A stretch of DNA of 64,000 bases from a bacterium (GTDB lineage: Bacteria; SAR324; XYD2-FULL-50-16): positions 1-64,000 of the forward strand of contig JAHJTV010000073.1 in the NCBI GenBank assembly GCA_018829445.1, given 5' to 3'. Shown here piece by piece: positions 45,742 to 54,830 of the stretch. The notes under the pieces are model-generated. The model did no database searches and was not told the DNA's origin. It saw nothing but the letters and a program-made list of their open reading frames with translations. The position numbers and the translations under genes are program-made. Positions within the stretch are counted from its first letter, which is position 1; every line of letters begins with the position of its first letter.

Positions 45742-46110
45742 CTGAGAGCTCCTTAATGGGTTTCTTAGAAATCCTTAAACCGGGTATCAAGTATTGAAAT
45801 CCAGTGGTTTGCTTCGCTACGGTTGCTAGCCTGTTCTTTGCCAGGTGTGTGCCAGACAGCAATATGTTGAATTTATAGAAGTTAATAAACTTGCATTGAT
45901 TTTCCCTAGAAAATATTCTATTTCATCTATGTTCATATATAGTGAGAGCCAAAAAAAGAGAATCTTGAGGAACGGAGCAGGTGTGAATACCCAGCCATTT
46001 TGTTCTGAAACTGAAGATTGATGTTTTGTAGTGTTGATCAATCATCTCCCACAATAGATCTGTCTATCGTTCAATAGAGAGAGGCTTTACGTCACTCCCA
46101 TGCGTTATTT
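45742..46110. other. intergenic region upstream of the oxoamine synthase gene
   Basis: About 370 bases, including the promoter for the minus-strand synthase gene. A 71-codon minus-strand frame at 45826-46041 has no recognisable sequence. The next segment begins the CHAT-fragment region. Confidence 0.4.
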
Positions 46111-46296
46111 ATGAAAAATGCTCAAAAAACTCGTGCGGACGCAAAACGACGGGGAAAGATAACCATGCTGCAGGAAGATTCCGGGGAGAGTTCGGGCGGG
46201 AAAGGAGACAAACCCGAGTCACCGGATCGGGCTATGGAAGCTTACACACACCCCTTCTACTGGGCTCCTTTTATTCTCATGGGGAACTGGCTGTAG
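46111..46296 (+). pseudogene. CHAT-domain C-terminal fragment (tail, plus strand)
   Basis: A short plus-strand frame ends in HPFYWAPFILMGNW and then stops. That tail matches the C-terminal HPFYWAPFVMVGKE of the intact CHAT protein at 50754-54830. The preceding residues are hydrophilic and do not match. It lies on the opposite strand to the other CHAT remnants, so an inversion or a separate copy is implied. It is probably not translated as a useful protein. Confidence 0.7.
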
Positions 46297-46339
46297 ATCA
46301 CAAAAAAAACGTGCCTGGTAACGTCCTTTAAGCAATATC

Positions 46340-46515
46340 GCTGAAACAGCGCAGGGCACAAACTCCTTCTCCCTGCTTCACAATCGAAAAATATTACCAG
46401 CTCCGTTTCATTGAGATCAAGCCAGGGTTACCAGGATTGAGAAGATGCCGTCATCCATTTACCCAATCGAAATAGGCCAAGGGGTTGTTGATTGTCAAAT
46501 GACAGTGGTTTAAAG
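46340..46515 (-). pseudogene. internally deleted remnant of a CHAT gene with its upstream flank
   Basis: On the minus strand, with frame breaks, this stretch reads DDGIFSILVTL, a stop, then LDLNETELVIFFDCEAG, then pieces like EGVCALRC. The intact protein has DDGIFTALEALGLDLNGTELVVLSACETG. Next to it, 46487-46501 (GTTGATTGTCAAATG) and its neighbours match the region just upstream of the intact CHAT gene, 54903-54917. Upstream flank and C-terminal coding part are thus joined with the middle missing. The catalytic Cys context is changed from SACETG to FDCEAG. Confidence 0.75.
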
Positions 46516-46550
46516 CACAACAGTAGCAAATCCTGATCACAGATCAGACA

Positions 46551-47603
46551 TTATTGATTCTCTACTCTGCTTATAAGTTTTATGGTTCTCTGATCACTCG
46601 GATTCAATCTTCTGGCTACCCTGAGGTTTGCCCATGCCAGATCGGGTCGGCCTTCGTTCAAATATTGAACAGCTATCCGATAGTAGTTTGTGGCAATGTT
46701 CTTATTGAGTCGAATGGCTTTACGAAAGGTCATTTTCGCCTGATCGGTTTTCCCAGTTTGAGAATAGGCGACACCTAGATTGGGGTAGATCCACCCCAGA
46801 GTTGGGTCCAACCTGACAGATTCCTCCAGGGCCCATATGGCGTGTTCCCACATATGTCTGATGTTACATTCGTAACCATAAATTCCGTAAAAATGAGCTT
46901 TCAACGAATCTCCATATTTTGGTTTAAGCATAATGCCCACCGTTTCCGGCGGGATGTTAAACTCTCTTGCATATTGCTGCTTTGTGCTTTTCCTGCCATA
47001 TTCCAAATATTGCCCCTGGTAGAAAAGAGCCATGTGGTAGTACTCCGGCCGGGATCCGTCCGGTTGCCTTACGTGACCACCCATGGCAACAACACCAACT
47101 TTCCAGCCAAACTCATGAGCCAGGGCCAAAATAATATAGGCGGAGGTATCACAATCCAAATTCCACTTATACAGATCATCAATCATCGAGGCATAATCCG
47201 ATTCCTGGTAACCATACCCCTCAAAATTGATGATACGGTAAGCTGCCCATATTTTTTGTTCAACCGTGAATTCCTTGAACGAATTCAGATCCGCCTTCAG
47301 AGTTTTGATCAGATGGTTGAAGCGCAGCAGGGCGATTCTGAATTTTCGTTCATCGTTCAGATATAGATTCTTCTCCAGGGCAAACAGAAGCCGAATCGGA
47401 TTATCCCGCTTTAAAGCCAGCTTGACCGGCAGATCCGATTGAGTGAAAGTGCTGGCCAGTTCCCGTTTTAATTTCGGTATTCCCTTGTAAATAATAAGCG
47501 CTTGAGTTTTGTCCCTTCCTCCGCTGGTGTGTGCGAGACCCTGCCCATTTGTCGTCATCAGTACCAAGGCAAACATGCAGAATATTTGTATCTGGCGTTT
47601 CAT
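46551..47603 (-). CDS. exported transglutaminase-like protein with C-terminal TPRs
   Basis: The 350-residue product has a signal peptide (IFCMFALVLMTTNGQGLA). A cysteine-protease-like region follows, with Cys151 in NLDCDTSAYIILALAHEFGW and His190 in EYYHMALFYQGQYLEYG. Two or three TPR units come last (GWIYPNLGVAYSQTGKTDQAKMTFRKA, NYYRIAVQYLNEGRPDLAWANL). It resembles the protein at 40514 in using DCDT around the cysteine, but the two do not align well elsewhere. It lies in the CHAT remnant region; the function is unknown. Confidence 0.8.
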   Translation of the reverse strand: MKRQIQIFCMFALVLMTTNGQGLAHTSGGRDKTQALIIYKGIPKLKRELASTFTQSDLPVKLALKRDNPIRLLFALEKNLYLNDERKFRIALLRFNHLIKTLKADLNSFKEFTVEQKIWAAYRIINFEGYGYQESDYASMIDDLYKWNLDCDTSAYIILALAHEFGWKVGVVAMGGHVRQPDGSRPEYYHMALFYQGQYLEYGRKSTKQQYAREFNIPPETVGIMLKPKYGDSLKAHFYGIYGYECNIRHMWEHAIWALEESVRLDPTLGWIYPNLGVAYSQTGKTDQAKMTFRKAIRLNKNIATNYYRIAVQYLNEGRPDLAWANLRVARRLNPSDQRTIKLISRVENQ

Positions 47604-48299
47604 GGGTTGTAATCATCTCAATCAAATTGTTAATGAACAGGAACAATTATCATTCCCGATCCATGGTTTGGAAGAAGCTCAATTGTATAATTGCCAATTG
47701 CGTACCACGAGCTATCTCGTTGTTTTTATAGAGCACAGCTAATCAGTCGAAAATCGTAATTAGAGAAATGTCTATCCTGGTTATATTCTTTTATAGTTGT
47801 ATTCATTGCCTGATGTTAATCGACAGTTTTCAATTTTTGAGGTAAATGCTTACCCTTAAATTCCTTATTTAGCGAGAAGCATATACATTTTAAGTATGTT
47901 CTCAATAAACAAAGACCTGATTATCTACAATCGACAGCCTTTTTTACGGCTTATTCGGATGCTTGCCTGGAACCCGATAATAAGGGGACACGTAACGTGT
48001 ACATGTCCCCAATTAAAGCGGGTTCAGAGCAATTCATTTATCCACTCCATGATGGGCTGCGAATTGTAGATAATCAGGAACAAAGATGGATTACTACAGT
48101 ATTCCGCATCAAAATGTGGGGTGATTTGATAAAGGCTACCGTTCGGAGGAATCAGACTGGTATTAAAATTAATTATCCAGGAACTTGGAAAGGATTTGGC
48201 AAAGCCAATAGTGATCGTTCTGACAGGATTGCGCGGAACAGGAAAAGGCAAACACCACTTCAACCAGTTTCATTGCTGCAATAAAAAAACCGGAGTGAA
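47604..48299. other. gene-free stretch with one short palindromic hairpin
   Basis: About 700 bases without a convincing gene; frames at 47997-48284 (plus) and 48024-48263 (minus) have no recognisable sequence. GGGGACA at 47984-47990 pairs with TGTCCCC at 48004-48010, with further imperfect pairing between. Such GGGGACA ends recall REP-like elements that move with IS200-type transposases, but no transposase is here. Confidence 0.4.
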
Positions 48300-48682
48300 T
48301 TACCTGACAACATCTACCGTATATTGTTTGAAAATGGTATCGGGTGACAGCAAAATAATGTCTCCGACTATTGCTTGTGAAATAAGCAGGCGGTCAAAAG
48401 GGTAGCAATGACCCAAGGGCAGCGAGCTGAGTGTCCTAAAGGTGTTAAACTCAATACAAACTTGCTGTATGCCACTAAAATTGAACTCTGTTTTAACCGT
48501 TTTCCAGCCTTTTGACAATTCGATTCTGCCAAGACTTTCTTTGATTGTTATCTCCCAAATGCTGACGATACTATAAGGCAGTTTTGAATGATGATCCAAA
48601 ACGACTCCCTGGTCTTGGAACTTAATCTCTCATCACCATGAATAAACCAAATCAGGGTATGGGTATCCAAAAGAGCTTTCAT
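48300..48682 (-). pseudogene. frameshifted PIN-domain (VapC-type) toxin
   Basis: On the minus strand the frame from ATG 48682 reads MKALLDTHTLIWFIHGDERL, typical of PIN toxins. About 25 codons on, near 48600, it must shift frame to continue as LDHHSKLPYSIVSIWEITIK, then GHCYPFDRLLISQA and DTIFKQY. The length, 383 bases, is not a multiple of three. The Asp of LLDTH and the FDRLL region are recognisable. Start and antitoxin stop overlap as ATGA, as in intact toxin-antitoxin pairs. Confidence 0.8.
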
Positions 48683-48893
48683 TCCATGTATTCCTTGGGG
48701 TCATTCAGAGGTTCGTCAAAATCATCATCCATTTTAATGATCAAATTCTTTCCATCGCCAATTCTTCGTTCTTTCGCGCTTCTGGAAGGACTTCCAGACG
48801 AACCACAGGTTTGTTCCCCTTGGCAATAATCACTTCCTGGATCAGCTTCGATGACTGTGTCTTGGCTTCATGAATATCTACCTGATGACTATT
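48679..48893 (-). pseudogene. frameshifted Phd/YefM-type antitoxin remnant
   Basis: On the minus strand HQVDIHEAKTQSSKLIQEV and IIAKGNKPVVRLEVLPEARK are clearly Phd-like, but the usual LEGEE-type residues before IIAKG are deleted. The frame then breaks, and ERRIGDGKNLIIKMDDDFDE and NDPKEYME continue in another phase. No ATG is in register; the codon before NSHQV is GTA. It overlaps the PIN gene by four bases. Confidence 0.75.
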
Positions 48894-48981
48894 TACTCCA
48901 TATGTATTAGCCAGTATAGATAGCCAACCAAATATCTATTAATAACTCAACTTTCCCAGTTGGGTATAATCGCTCTGCTCT

Positions 48982-49101
48982 TGTCATCCCAGCCTTAAAC
49001 CGGGATCCAGATGAAACATTACTGGCCGCTTTGCTTTCTCAAACATAAAAAGTGTAAACATTTATACTTCACTGGATTCCGGATCAAGTCCGGAATGACA
49101 A
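48982..49101. repeat. inverted-repeat element (REP/MITE-like)
   Basis: Left arm TGTCATCCCAGCCTTAAACC and on to GGGATCCAG (48982-49010) is imperfectly inverted relative to the right arm, CTGGATTCCGGATCAAGTCC with GGAATGACA (49072-49101). About 60 bases lie between. This type of TGTCATTCC(G)G...CCGGAATGACA repeat is common between genes in many proteobacteria. Confidence 0.65.
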
Positions 49102-49451
49102 GTGCTAAAGGCCAATCAGGTTATTCTCAATTAGTAAGTGGGAATTTTGAGTTATTTAGCTTTTAGACACTTTTTGTCCACGGCTATGTGTTTCTGCTTG
49201 ACCCGGAAAACTTGATCTTTTGTTGCAGGATGTGGATAACGTCCTCATCCGGATAAAAAGTGATCTATAGCAGTATCATATCCCTTGGTTTCCCCAATAT
49301 AGACCGGTTCGACATCTCTCTGCAGAATTCGTACGGCATAGTGTGCTGTTGTTTAGCAGACCTTCTCTATCTTGCTTTTTTTATCATTCCAACCCCTGGG
49401 TAAGTTTTCTTAAATTTCACAAAAACTGTCATCTTAACCTGAAATATTACC
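49102..49451. other. unassigned stretch in the decaying region
   Basis: About 350 bases without an intact gene. On the minus strand short protein-like pieces occur (such as DVEPVYIGETKGYDTAI, then a stop), so an old gene may be decaying here, but I cannot name it. Confidence 0.35.
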
Positions 49452-49567
49452 TTACTCCCTCCCCGTCATTTCGAAGGGAGCCAAGCAGAAGGGGTGGATC
49501 CACTCCTCGCTGTACATGAACTCCAGCTGGGGATTTCAGGTCGATCCGCAGCTTTTCCCGTTTTAGA
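49452..49567 (-). pseudogene. CHAT C-terminal tail remnant
   Basis: On the minus strand, FLKREKLRIDLKS, a frame break, then LEFMYSEEWIHPFCLAPFEM and TGRE followed by TAA. The intact CHAT protein ends FLNGEKPQTALRN, LEFMHSEDWNHPFYWAPFVM, VGKE. The stop codon is in the same place. It touches the stop codon of the outer-membrane protein gene at 49563. Confidence 0.8.
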
Positions 49568-50231
49568 AACCCGGACCCAGGATAATGTAAAAACTGGCCG
49601 TTGCCCCAATCGGGGTTACCGTTTCTGTTCCTTCATCAGTTGTAGTACAGTCATAGTAAGTATAATAGGTTCCTCTACTGGTGCAACTTTTACCGATTTT
49701 CTGAAGTTCTACCGTAGAAGAATCATATCCCAATTCGAACCCGATTTTGAAAACCTTGTTTCTCATAAACTCCATTCCCAAACCAGCCATAAAACCGGAT
49801 GTAGAAGATTTGACGTATTCACCACTGGCATTGGGCATGCTGATACCCGCCTTGCCGAAGATTCCTACACTTTCAGATGGCATATAGGTGTACCCCGCGT
49901 TGATGTTTAAGGGGATGGATGTATATGATCCTCCTGTCGTATAGATGTATATCAGGGGACCAATTCCGGCGCCAATTCTAATCCCCATATCCAGTTCAAG
50001 ATAGGGTTGATAGCTGAAGCCGATGGGTGTTCCTTCCTCCTTGCTGTAGGAATATCCCTCCTCTTCAGGATATTCTGCTTGAATGTTTTCCCAATACACA
50101 TCCACAATATTGCTAAAACCGCTTATGTAGGTGAGTCCCAGATTGTTTTCAAAATTTAATGCTTTGGCTTCCTGGAAATGGGTCAGACTTAAAATCATCA
50201 GGCTTAAAAAAAGAATCAGTCTTGTTTTCAT
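49563..50231 (-). CDS. outer-membrane beta-barrel protein
   Basis: The 222-residue product has a signal peptide (LILFLSLMILSLTHFQEAKA). Alternating strands rich in Gly/Tyr/aromatic residues follow (YLELDMGIRIGAGIGPLIYIYTTGG, LNINAGYTYMPSESVGIFGKAG), with a final SFYIILGPGF ending in Phe, as in barrel proteins. Family and ligand are unknown. Two cysteines near the C-terminus (SCTSRG, YDCTTT) could form a disulfide. It ends inside CHAT-tail remnant sequence. Confidence 0.8.
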   Translation of the reverse strand: MKTRLILFLSLMILSLTHFQEAKALNFENNLGLTYISGFSNIVDVYWENIQAEYPEEEGYSYSKEEGTPIGFSYQPYLELDMGIRIGAGIGPLIYIYTTGGSYTSIPLNINAGYTYMPSESVGIFGKAGISMPNASGEYVKSSTSGFMAGLGMEFMRNKVFKIGFELGYDSSTVELQKIGKSCTSRGTYYTYYDCTTTDEGTETVTPIGATASFYIILGPGF

Positions 50232-50525
50232 ATCGTTACCGTTAAATCAGGGTTTGAATCAAAAGATCTCATCTTTGAATTACCGGCAGTAGTTCCGGCA
50301 ATATCATTTTCAAGAAGAGAAAGAAAAATCGTTCCACAAAGCAAATCGTATTGTGTTCTGGTGTGCCACTACACAACTACCAGAATCATGCCACTTTCTT
50401 TTTTATTGTAATTACAGGCTTTTCTTTTCGTCCTTAAGAATATATTAGATCCCAATCTAATACCGGTATAAATAATTATATCCAAGATTTGGTTTAAGAG
50501 CAGAGAAGGGATGTTCAGGCGGAAA

Positions 50526-50564
50526 GTTTAAAAAGGGTGCTCACTGGAAAGGGTGATTCCAGTC
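50526..50564 (-). pseudogene. CHAT C-terminal tail remnant (short)
   Basis: On the minus strand this reads DWNHPFQ, a stop codon, then APFLN, against DWNHPFYWAPFVM in the intact protein. It lies in the 520-base gap between the outer-membrane protein gene and the intact CHAT gene's 3' end. The rest of that gap (50232-50753) has no gene I can support. Confidence 0.6.
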
Positions 50565-50753
50565 AGAAGTGGGTGGATCCGCTCCCGGACTGTGTCGCAA
50601 TCCAATTCTTTGTCAAAAGTGGATCAGTCGCAGGTTCGAAGCTGCAAGTCTCCAAAAATCTAAGATGAGCTAAAAACAACGCGTTATTTTTGTGAATTTA
50701 ACTATTATTAACGCGATAAATTTATTCTATGATAGAAATATTAAAATTGATCA

Positions 50754-53700
50754 TCATTCTTTCCCCACCATCACGAAGGGAGCCCAGTAGAAGGGGTGGT
50801 TCCAATCTTCGCTGTGCATGAATTCCAGCTGGGTGTTTCTGAGGGCAGTCTGGGGTTTTTCGCCGTTGAGAAAACGGGTGTAGAACTTCTCCATGAAGAC
50901 CTGGGTGCCTTCGTCGCTAATGGTCCAGAGAGTGGAAAGCACCGCGTGCGCACCCGCTTCCTGGAAAGCCCGGCGCAGACCGTAGACTCCTTCTCCCTGC
51001 TTGATACTCCCTACACCGGTTTCACAGGCGGAAAGCACCACCAGCTCGGTTCCGTTGAGATCTAGTCCAAGGGCTTCCAGGGCGGTGAAGATACCGTCAT
51101 CCTCCTTTGAACTGAAATTGGCCTTGACCCCCTCATTGGCGCCGGTCAGGGCCAGACCGGATCTGAGCAGGGGGTTTTCCTCTTTTTTAATTGGATTTCG
51201 ATTAGGATTGGTTTTAGTTGAACTATAGTCACTAGTGTTTGCCACTTTAACGCCAATCGTTCCTCCAACCAAATGTACCGTTTTCTCCTCATTTTTTCGA
51301 AGAAAAACCATCTCAATATCCTTATACCCCTTCATCCCCTGACTTAATTTTGTCAAACCTTTGACTGAAAGGATTTTCTCTCCGGCATATCGAATGATTC
51401 TGTCGCCCACCATAAGGCCTGCCGATTCACCCTGGTATCCTGTAATCACTTCAGTAATAAGCACACCGGATAGGGATTTGGTTGAATGCACAGCAGACTG
51501 GGAAGCAGTTGTATCAATTGTTACAGGCATTAATACTCCTCGTTTCAGGTCATTGCCCACACCCTTTTGTGTTGGAACAGCATCCAGAAAAAAACCGTGG
51601 GTGGCCAAGTGTAACACCCTGGGAGCTGTTACCGACTTAAGATTCTGTTCGGTGGCTGTTTCATAAGCAAAATAGCTCGGTTTTTTCCCCTGTTTTCGCC
51701 ACATTCGTGTGATCTGGTCTCCTTCAATGGCAGTTCCGGGAAGGGGTGTGAAATAGAGGTCTCCTGCCCGGGAAGCTACGGTTCGTTTTTGTTTGCTGCG
51801 AACGCTTGCGTATTCCTTTACCTGGGACTGATCAAAATACGGGGAGGAGAGCACCGCCGGATCTTTAATGTTTCCCGTAGAGAGGGGAACCACCAGGTCC
51901 CTGCCGGAGGAGAGAACTACCAGTTCCCTGGATTCCGAGAGATACTGGCCATTTCCATCTTGAAGGGTTGAGAACGGCAGCAGGTGCAAAACACCGTCGG
52001 GTACAATATAGACTTTTTTCTTACCCTTCAAGTTTACCGACAGCGGCTGCCATAGTTTTCGGTACAGGTTTTGACTGGTTAGTTTCAGCTCTTCACTACT
52101 GAACTCATCGGGGTTTTTCAGTTGTTCCCTGAATTGTTTGACCAGGTCTGAAATGGGATCCAGATTTCCCAGGTCTATGATCCGGAAGGATTGGCCGGCA
52201 GTTTTGTCAACGATCAATACAATAAGATGCTCCTTTGAATAGTCTAGTTTTTGCCAGTCAAACCGTTTGAATGTCAGGAAGTCAATCAGTACTTCATCAG
52301 ACTGAAGGGCCTGCACCACGACTTGAGGGGTAACCTGAGTCTTGGCACGGGACAATTGCTGTACCTCGCGACCCAGAGTGGCTTCCAGTGCATGAATCTC
52401 ACCCTCCAATTGTTTCAGACTTTGCTGGTGAGCTTTAGGATCTTTGTCTCCCGGACCCGAAAGTGTTAAATTGGAAAGCTGTTGTTTCTTTTGTTGCAAC
52501 TGCAAGGCTTTTCCGGCCAGTTCGGGATGACTTCCGGATCTGGTCACGGCATTGATTTCGGAAGCAATCCTGAGCAGTAACCCTTTCCTTGTCAGGGAAA
52601 AATAAAAGGCTTCTTCCGACATCTCGCTGGAGTTTTTAAACAGGTAGAAGGATAACAACATATCTCTGTTAACTTCCTGCTGCTTCAGATAGGACTGCCG
52701 CGTAGCTTCCCCGGCCCCCCAAAGCACCGATTCCAGAAACTGGTTGCTCATTCTCAGGTATTTCTGCGAGAGGGGTTCAAACTTTTCCACTTGCCCCTGT
52801 ACCAGATATAGGAAAGCCAGCGACCCTAATGTGTTTACGGTCGCCGGATGTGTTTCTCCCAAAATCTCAGATTGCAGTTTCAATGCTTTTTGATAAAGGG
52901 ATTCCGCTTCGGGATAGCGCTTCTGGATTGTGTACAATCCAGCCAGATTTCTCATGGAGAGCATTGTATGCGGATGTGTTTCTCCGAGTATTTCAGAAAT
53001 CAGTTTCAGTGCTTTTTGATGAAGTGATTCCGCTTCGTTATAGCGGCCTTGGGATTCATATAATCTTGCCAGGTTATTCAGGCAGGTTAAGGTTGTGGGA
53101 TGTCTTTCCCCGAGCAACTCAGTTGACAGTTTCAATGATTTCTTACTAAGGGGTTCGGCTTCGGTATAGCGATCCTGGGATTGATACAATGATGCCAAGT
53201 TGATAAGGGAGGTCATGGTATCCGGATGTTTCTCTCCCAGTATTACGGTTTGCACTTTAAGTGCTTTTTGAATAAGAGTTTCGGCTTCGTCATAACGACC
53301 TTGGAGCGAGTACAAGGATTCGAGGCTGTTAAGGGAGCTCATGGTAGCGGGATGGTTTTCTCCTAGTATTGCGGTTCGCAATTTGAGTGTTCTTTGATAA
53401 AGGGGTTCGGCCTCTGCATAACGCCCCTGGGACTGGTACACGAATGCGAGGTTGTCAAGGGACCACAAGGTACTCAGATGTTTCTCTCCCAGCACTGCGA
53501 TACTCAGCTCTAGAGCTTTTTGATAAAGGGATTCCGCTTCGGTATAGCGACCCTGGTCACAATACAATGCCGCCAGGTTGTGCAGGGAGGCTAAGGTGTC
53601 CGGATGTTTCTCTCCCAGTACTGCGATTCTCAGCTCCAGAACTTTTTGATAAAGGGATTCCGCTTCGGTATAACGCCCCTGGGATTGGTGCAATAATGCC

Positions 53701-54830
53701 ATATCATTTTGGAAGCTCAATGTATTGGGATGCCTCTCTCCCTGCACCGAGATACTCAGTTTTAGTACTTTTTTCATGAGGAGTTCTGTTTCGGTATAGC
53801 GGCCTTGTGATAAATAAGCCCCTGCCAGATTACTCATAATAAGTAAAGTCCTGGGATGTTTTTCTCCCAGCACAATAGTTTCTCTTTTTAATGCTTTCAG
53901 GTAAAGGGATTCCGCTTCGGCATAGCGACCTTGGAGCCAGTACAAGACTGCCAATTGAACCAGGGAGGTTATCGTATCGAGATGGTTCTCTCCCAGCACA
54001 GTTATACGCAATTTCAGTGCATTTTGATAAAGGGGTTCTGCTTCAGAATAGCGGCCTTGAAAAGCAAGTGCCGCTGCAAAACTACCCAACGATTCCAACG
54101 TTTCCGGATGACGATCTCCCAAAACAGCCTTTCTTCTCTCAAGACTTACTTGGAAGAGTTTTTCTGCATCAGCATATCTCCCTTGATCAAAGTAGCAGCC
54201 TCCTCTCTCCTTCAAAGAGGTCAGATGGTACGGGTGATTCTCGCCAAAACTCTTTCTGGTAATTTCAATTGCTATGGTCAGTTTTTCCTCTGCCTGTTTG
54301 TAGTCGAAGGTGCGGATTAATCCTTCAATTTCTGTATTGAGTCGCTTCCACTTTATTAGCGCCTCCTTAATCTCCGGTGTATCGGGAAGCCTGGATGCCT
54401 TTTCGGTAATCTCTTTAGCCCATTGGGGTGTTGTTCTACGGATTTCAAGGATCTCATTGTTATATTCATCGATTTTGTTGTAGTTCTTATCCTTGATGGC
54501 GGCATCGATAGCCTTCCAGTAATATCTAACGGCTTCATCATTGAGACCCAGTTTTTCAGCAGTATTTCCAGCACTGGCCAGATATTCGGGGTTGTTAGAC
54601 TCCAAAGCGATTGCCTTTTTGTAAAATTCGAATGCTTCCTCAGGTTTCCCCTCCTTTTCAATTAAAACACCCCTTTGATAGATTTCCGATGCTTTTCGGA
54701 TGTTTGCCTCGATCTGTACTGACCCTTTTGATTGCTCCAGCTTCCGGTTATTCCCGGTTGTCAAAGAACAGCCGCTCAACAGAACAACAGACAACAGAAT
54801 CAAGCATACAATAATAGGGTATTTTTTCAT
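50754..54830 (-). CDS. lipoprotein with TPRs and a CHAT (caspase-like) protease domain that carries a PDZ insertion
   Basis: The 1358-residue product has a lipobox LSGC (Cys21), then TPRs. About twelve units are of 42 residues with the kinesin-light-chain pattern (GRYxEAExLYQKALxL...LGExHPxT) through residue 680. After a helical region comes the CHAT domain (about 860-1355) with catalytic His1078 in HLATHGFF and Cys1269 in LSACETG. The 191-residue gap between them is longer than usual because of a PDZ domain (SGVLITEVITGYQGESAGLMVGDRII). As a surface-anchored peptidase, it may cleave partners recognised by TPRs or PDZ. Five degraded fragments of related genes surround it. Confidence 0.9.
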   Translation of the reverse strand: MKKYPIIVCLILLSVVLLSGCSLTTGNNRKLEQSKGSVQIEANIRKASEIYQRGVLIEKEGKPEEAFEFYKKAIALESNNPEYLASAGNTAEKLGLNDEAVRYYWKAIDAAIKDKNYNKIDEYNNEILEIRRTTPQWAKEITEKASRLPDTPEIKEALIKWKRLNTEIEGLIRTFDYKQAEEKLTIAIEITRKSFGENHPYHLTSLKERGGCYFDQGRYADAEKLFQVSLERRKAVLGDRHPETLESLGSFAAALAFQGRYSEAEPLYQNALKLRITVLGENHLDTITSLVQLAVLYWLQGRYAEAESLYLKALKRETIVLGEKHPRTLLIMSNLAGAYLSQGRYTETELLMKKVLKLSISVQGERHPNTLSFQNDMALLHQSQGRYTEAESLYQKVLELRIAVLGEKHPDTLASLHNLAALYCDQGRYTEAESLYQKALELSIAVLGEKHLSTLWSLDNLAFVYQSQGRYAEAEPLYQRTLKLRTAILGENHPATMSSLNSLESLYSLQGRYDEAETLIQKALKVQTVILGEKHPDTMTSLINLASLYQSQDRYTEAEPLSKKSLKLSTELLGERHPTTLTCLNNLARLYESQGRYNEAESLHQKALKLISEILGETHPHTMLSMRNLAGLYTIQKRYPEAESLYQKALKLQSEILGETHPATVNTLGSLAFLYLVQGQVEKFEPLSQKYLRMSNQFLESVLWGAGEATRQSYLKQQEVNRDMLLSFYLFKNSSEMSEEAFYFSLTRKGLLLRIASEINAVTRSGSHPELAGKALQLQQKKQQLSNLTLSGPGDKDPKAHQQSLKQLEGEIHALEATLGREVQQLSRAKTQVTPQVVVQALQSDEVLIDFLTFKRFDWQKLDYSKEHLIVLIVDKTAGQSFRIIDLGNLDPISDLVKQFREQLKNPDEFSSEELKLTSQNLYRKLWQPLSVNLKGKKKVYIVPDGVLHLLPFSTLQDGNGQYLSESRELVVLSSGRDLVVPLSTGNIKDPAVLSSPYFDQSQVKEYASVRSKQKRTVASRAGDLYFTPLPGTAIEGDQITRMWRKQGKKPSYFAYETATEQNLKSVTAPRVLHLATHGFFLDAVPTQKGVGNDLKRGVLMPVTIDTTASQSAVHSTKSLSGVLITEVITGYQGESAGLMVGDRIIRYAGEKILSVKGLTKLSQGMKGYKDIEMVFLRKNEEKTVHLVGGTIGVKVANTSDYSSTKTNPNRNPIKKEENPLLRSGLALTGANEGVKANFSSKEDDGIFTALEALGLDLNGTELVVLSACETGVGSIKQGEGVYGLRRAFQEAGAHAVLSTLWTISDEGTQVFMEKFYTRFLNGEKPQTALRNTQLEFMHSEDWNHPFYWAPFVMVGKE

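Noticed and set aside
45826..46041. 71-codon minus-strand frame
   Set aside because: No recognisable sequence; it lies in the promoter region of the oxoamine synthase gene.
47997..48284. Frames on both strands near the GGGGACA hairpin
   Set aside because: Neither has protein-like sequence; both are short and overlap each other.
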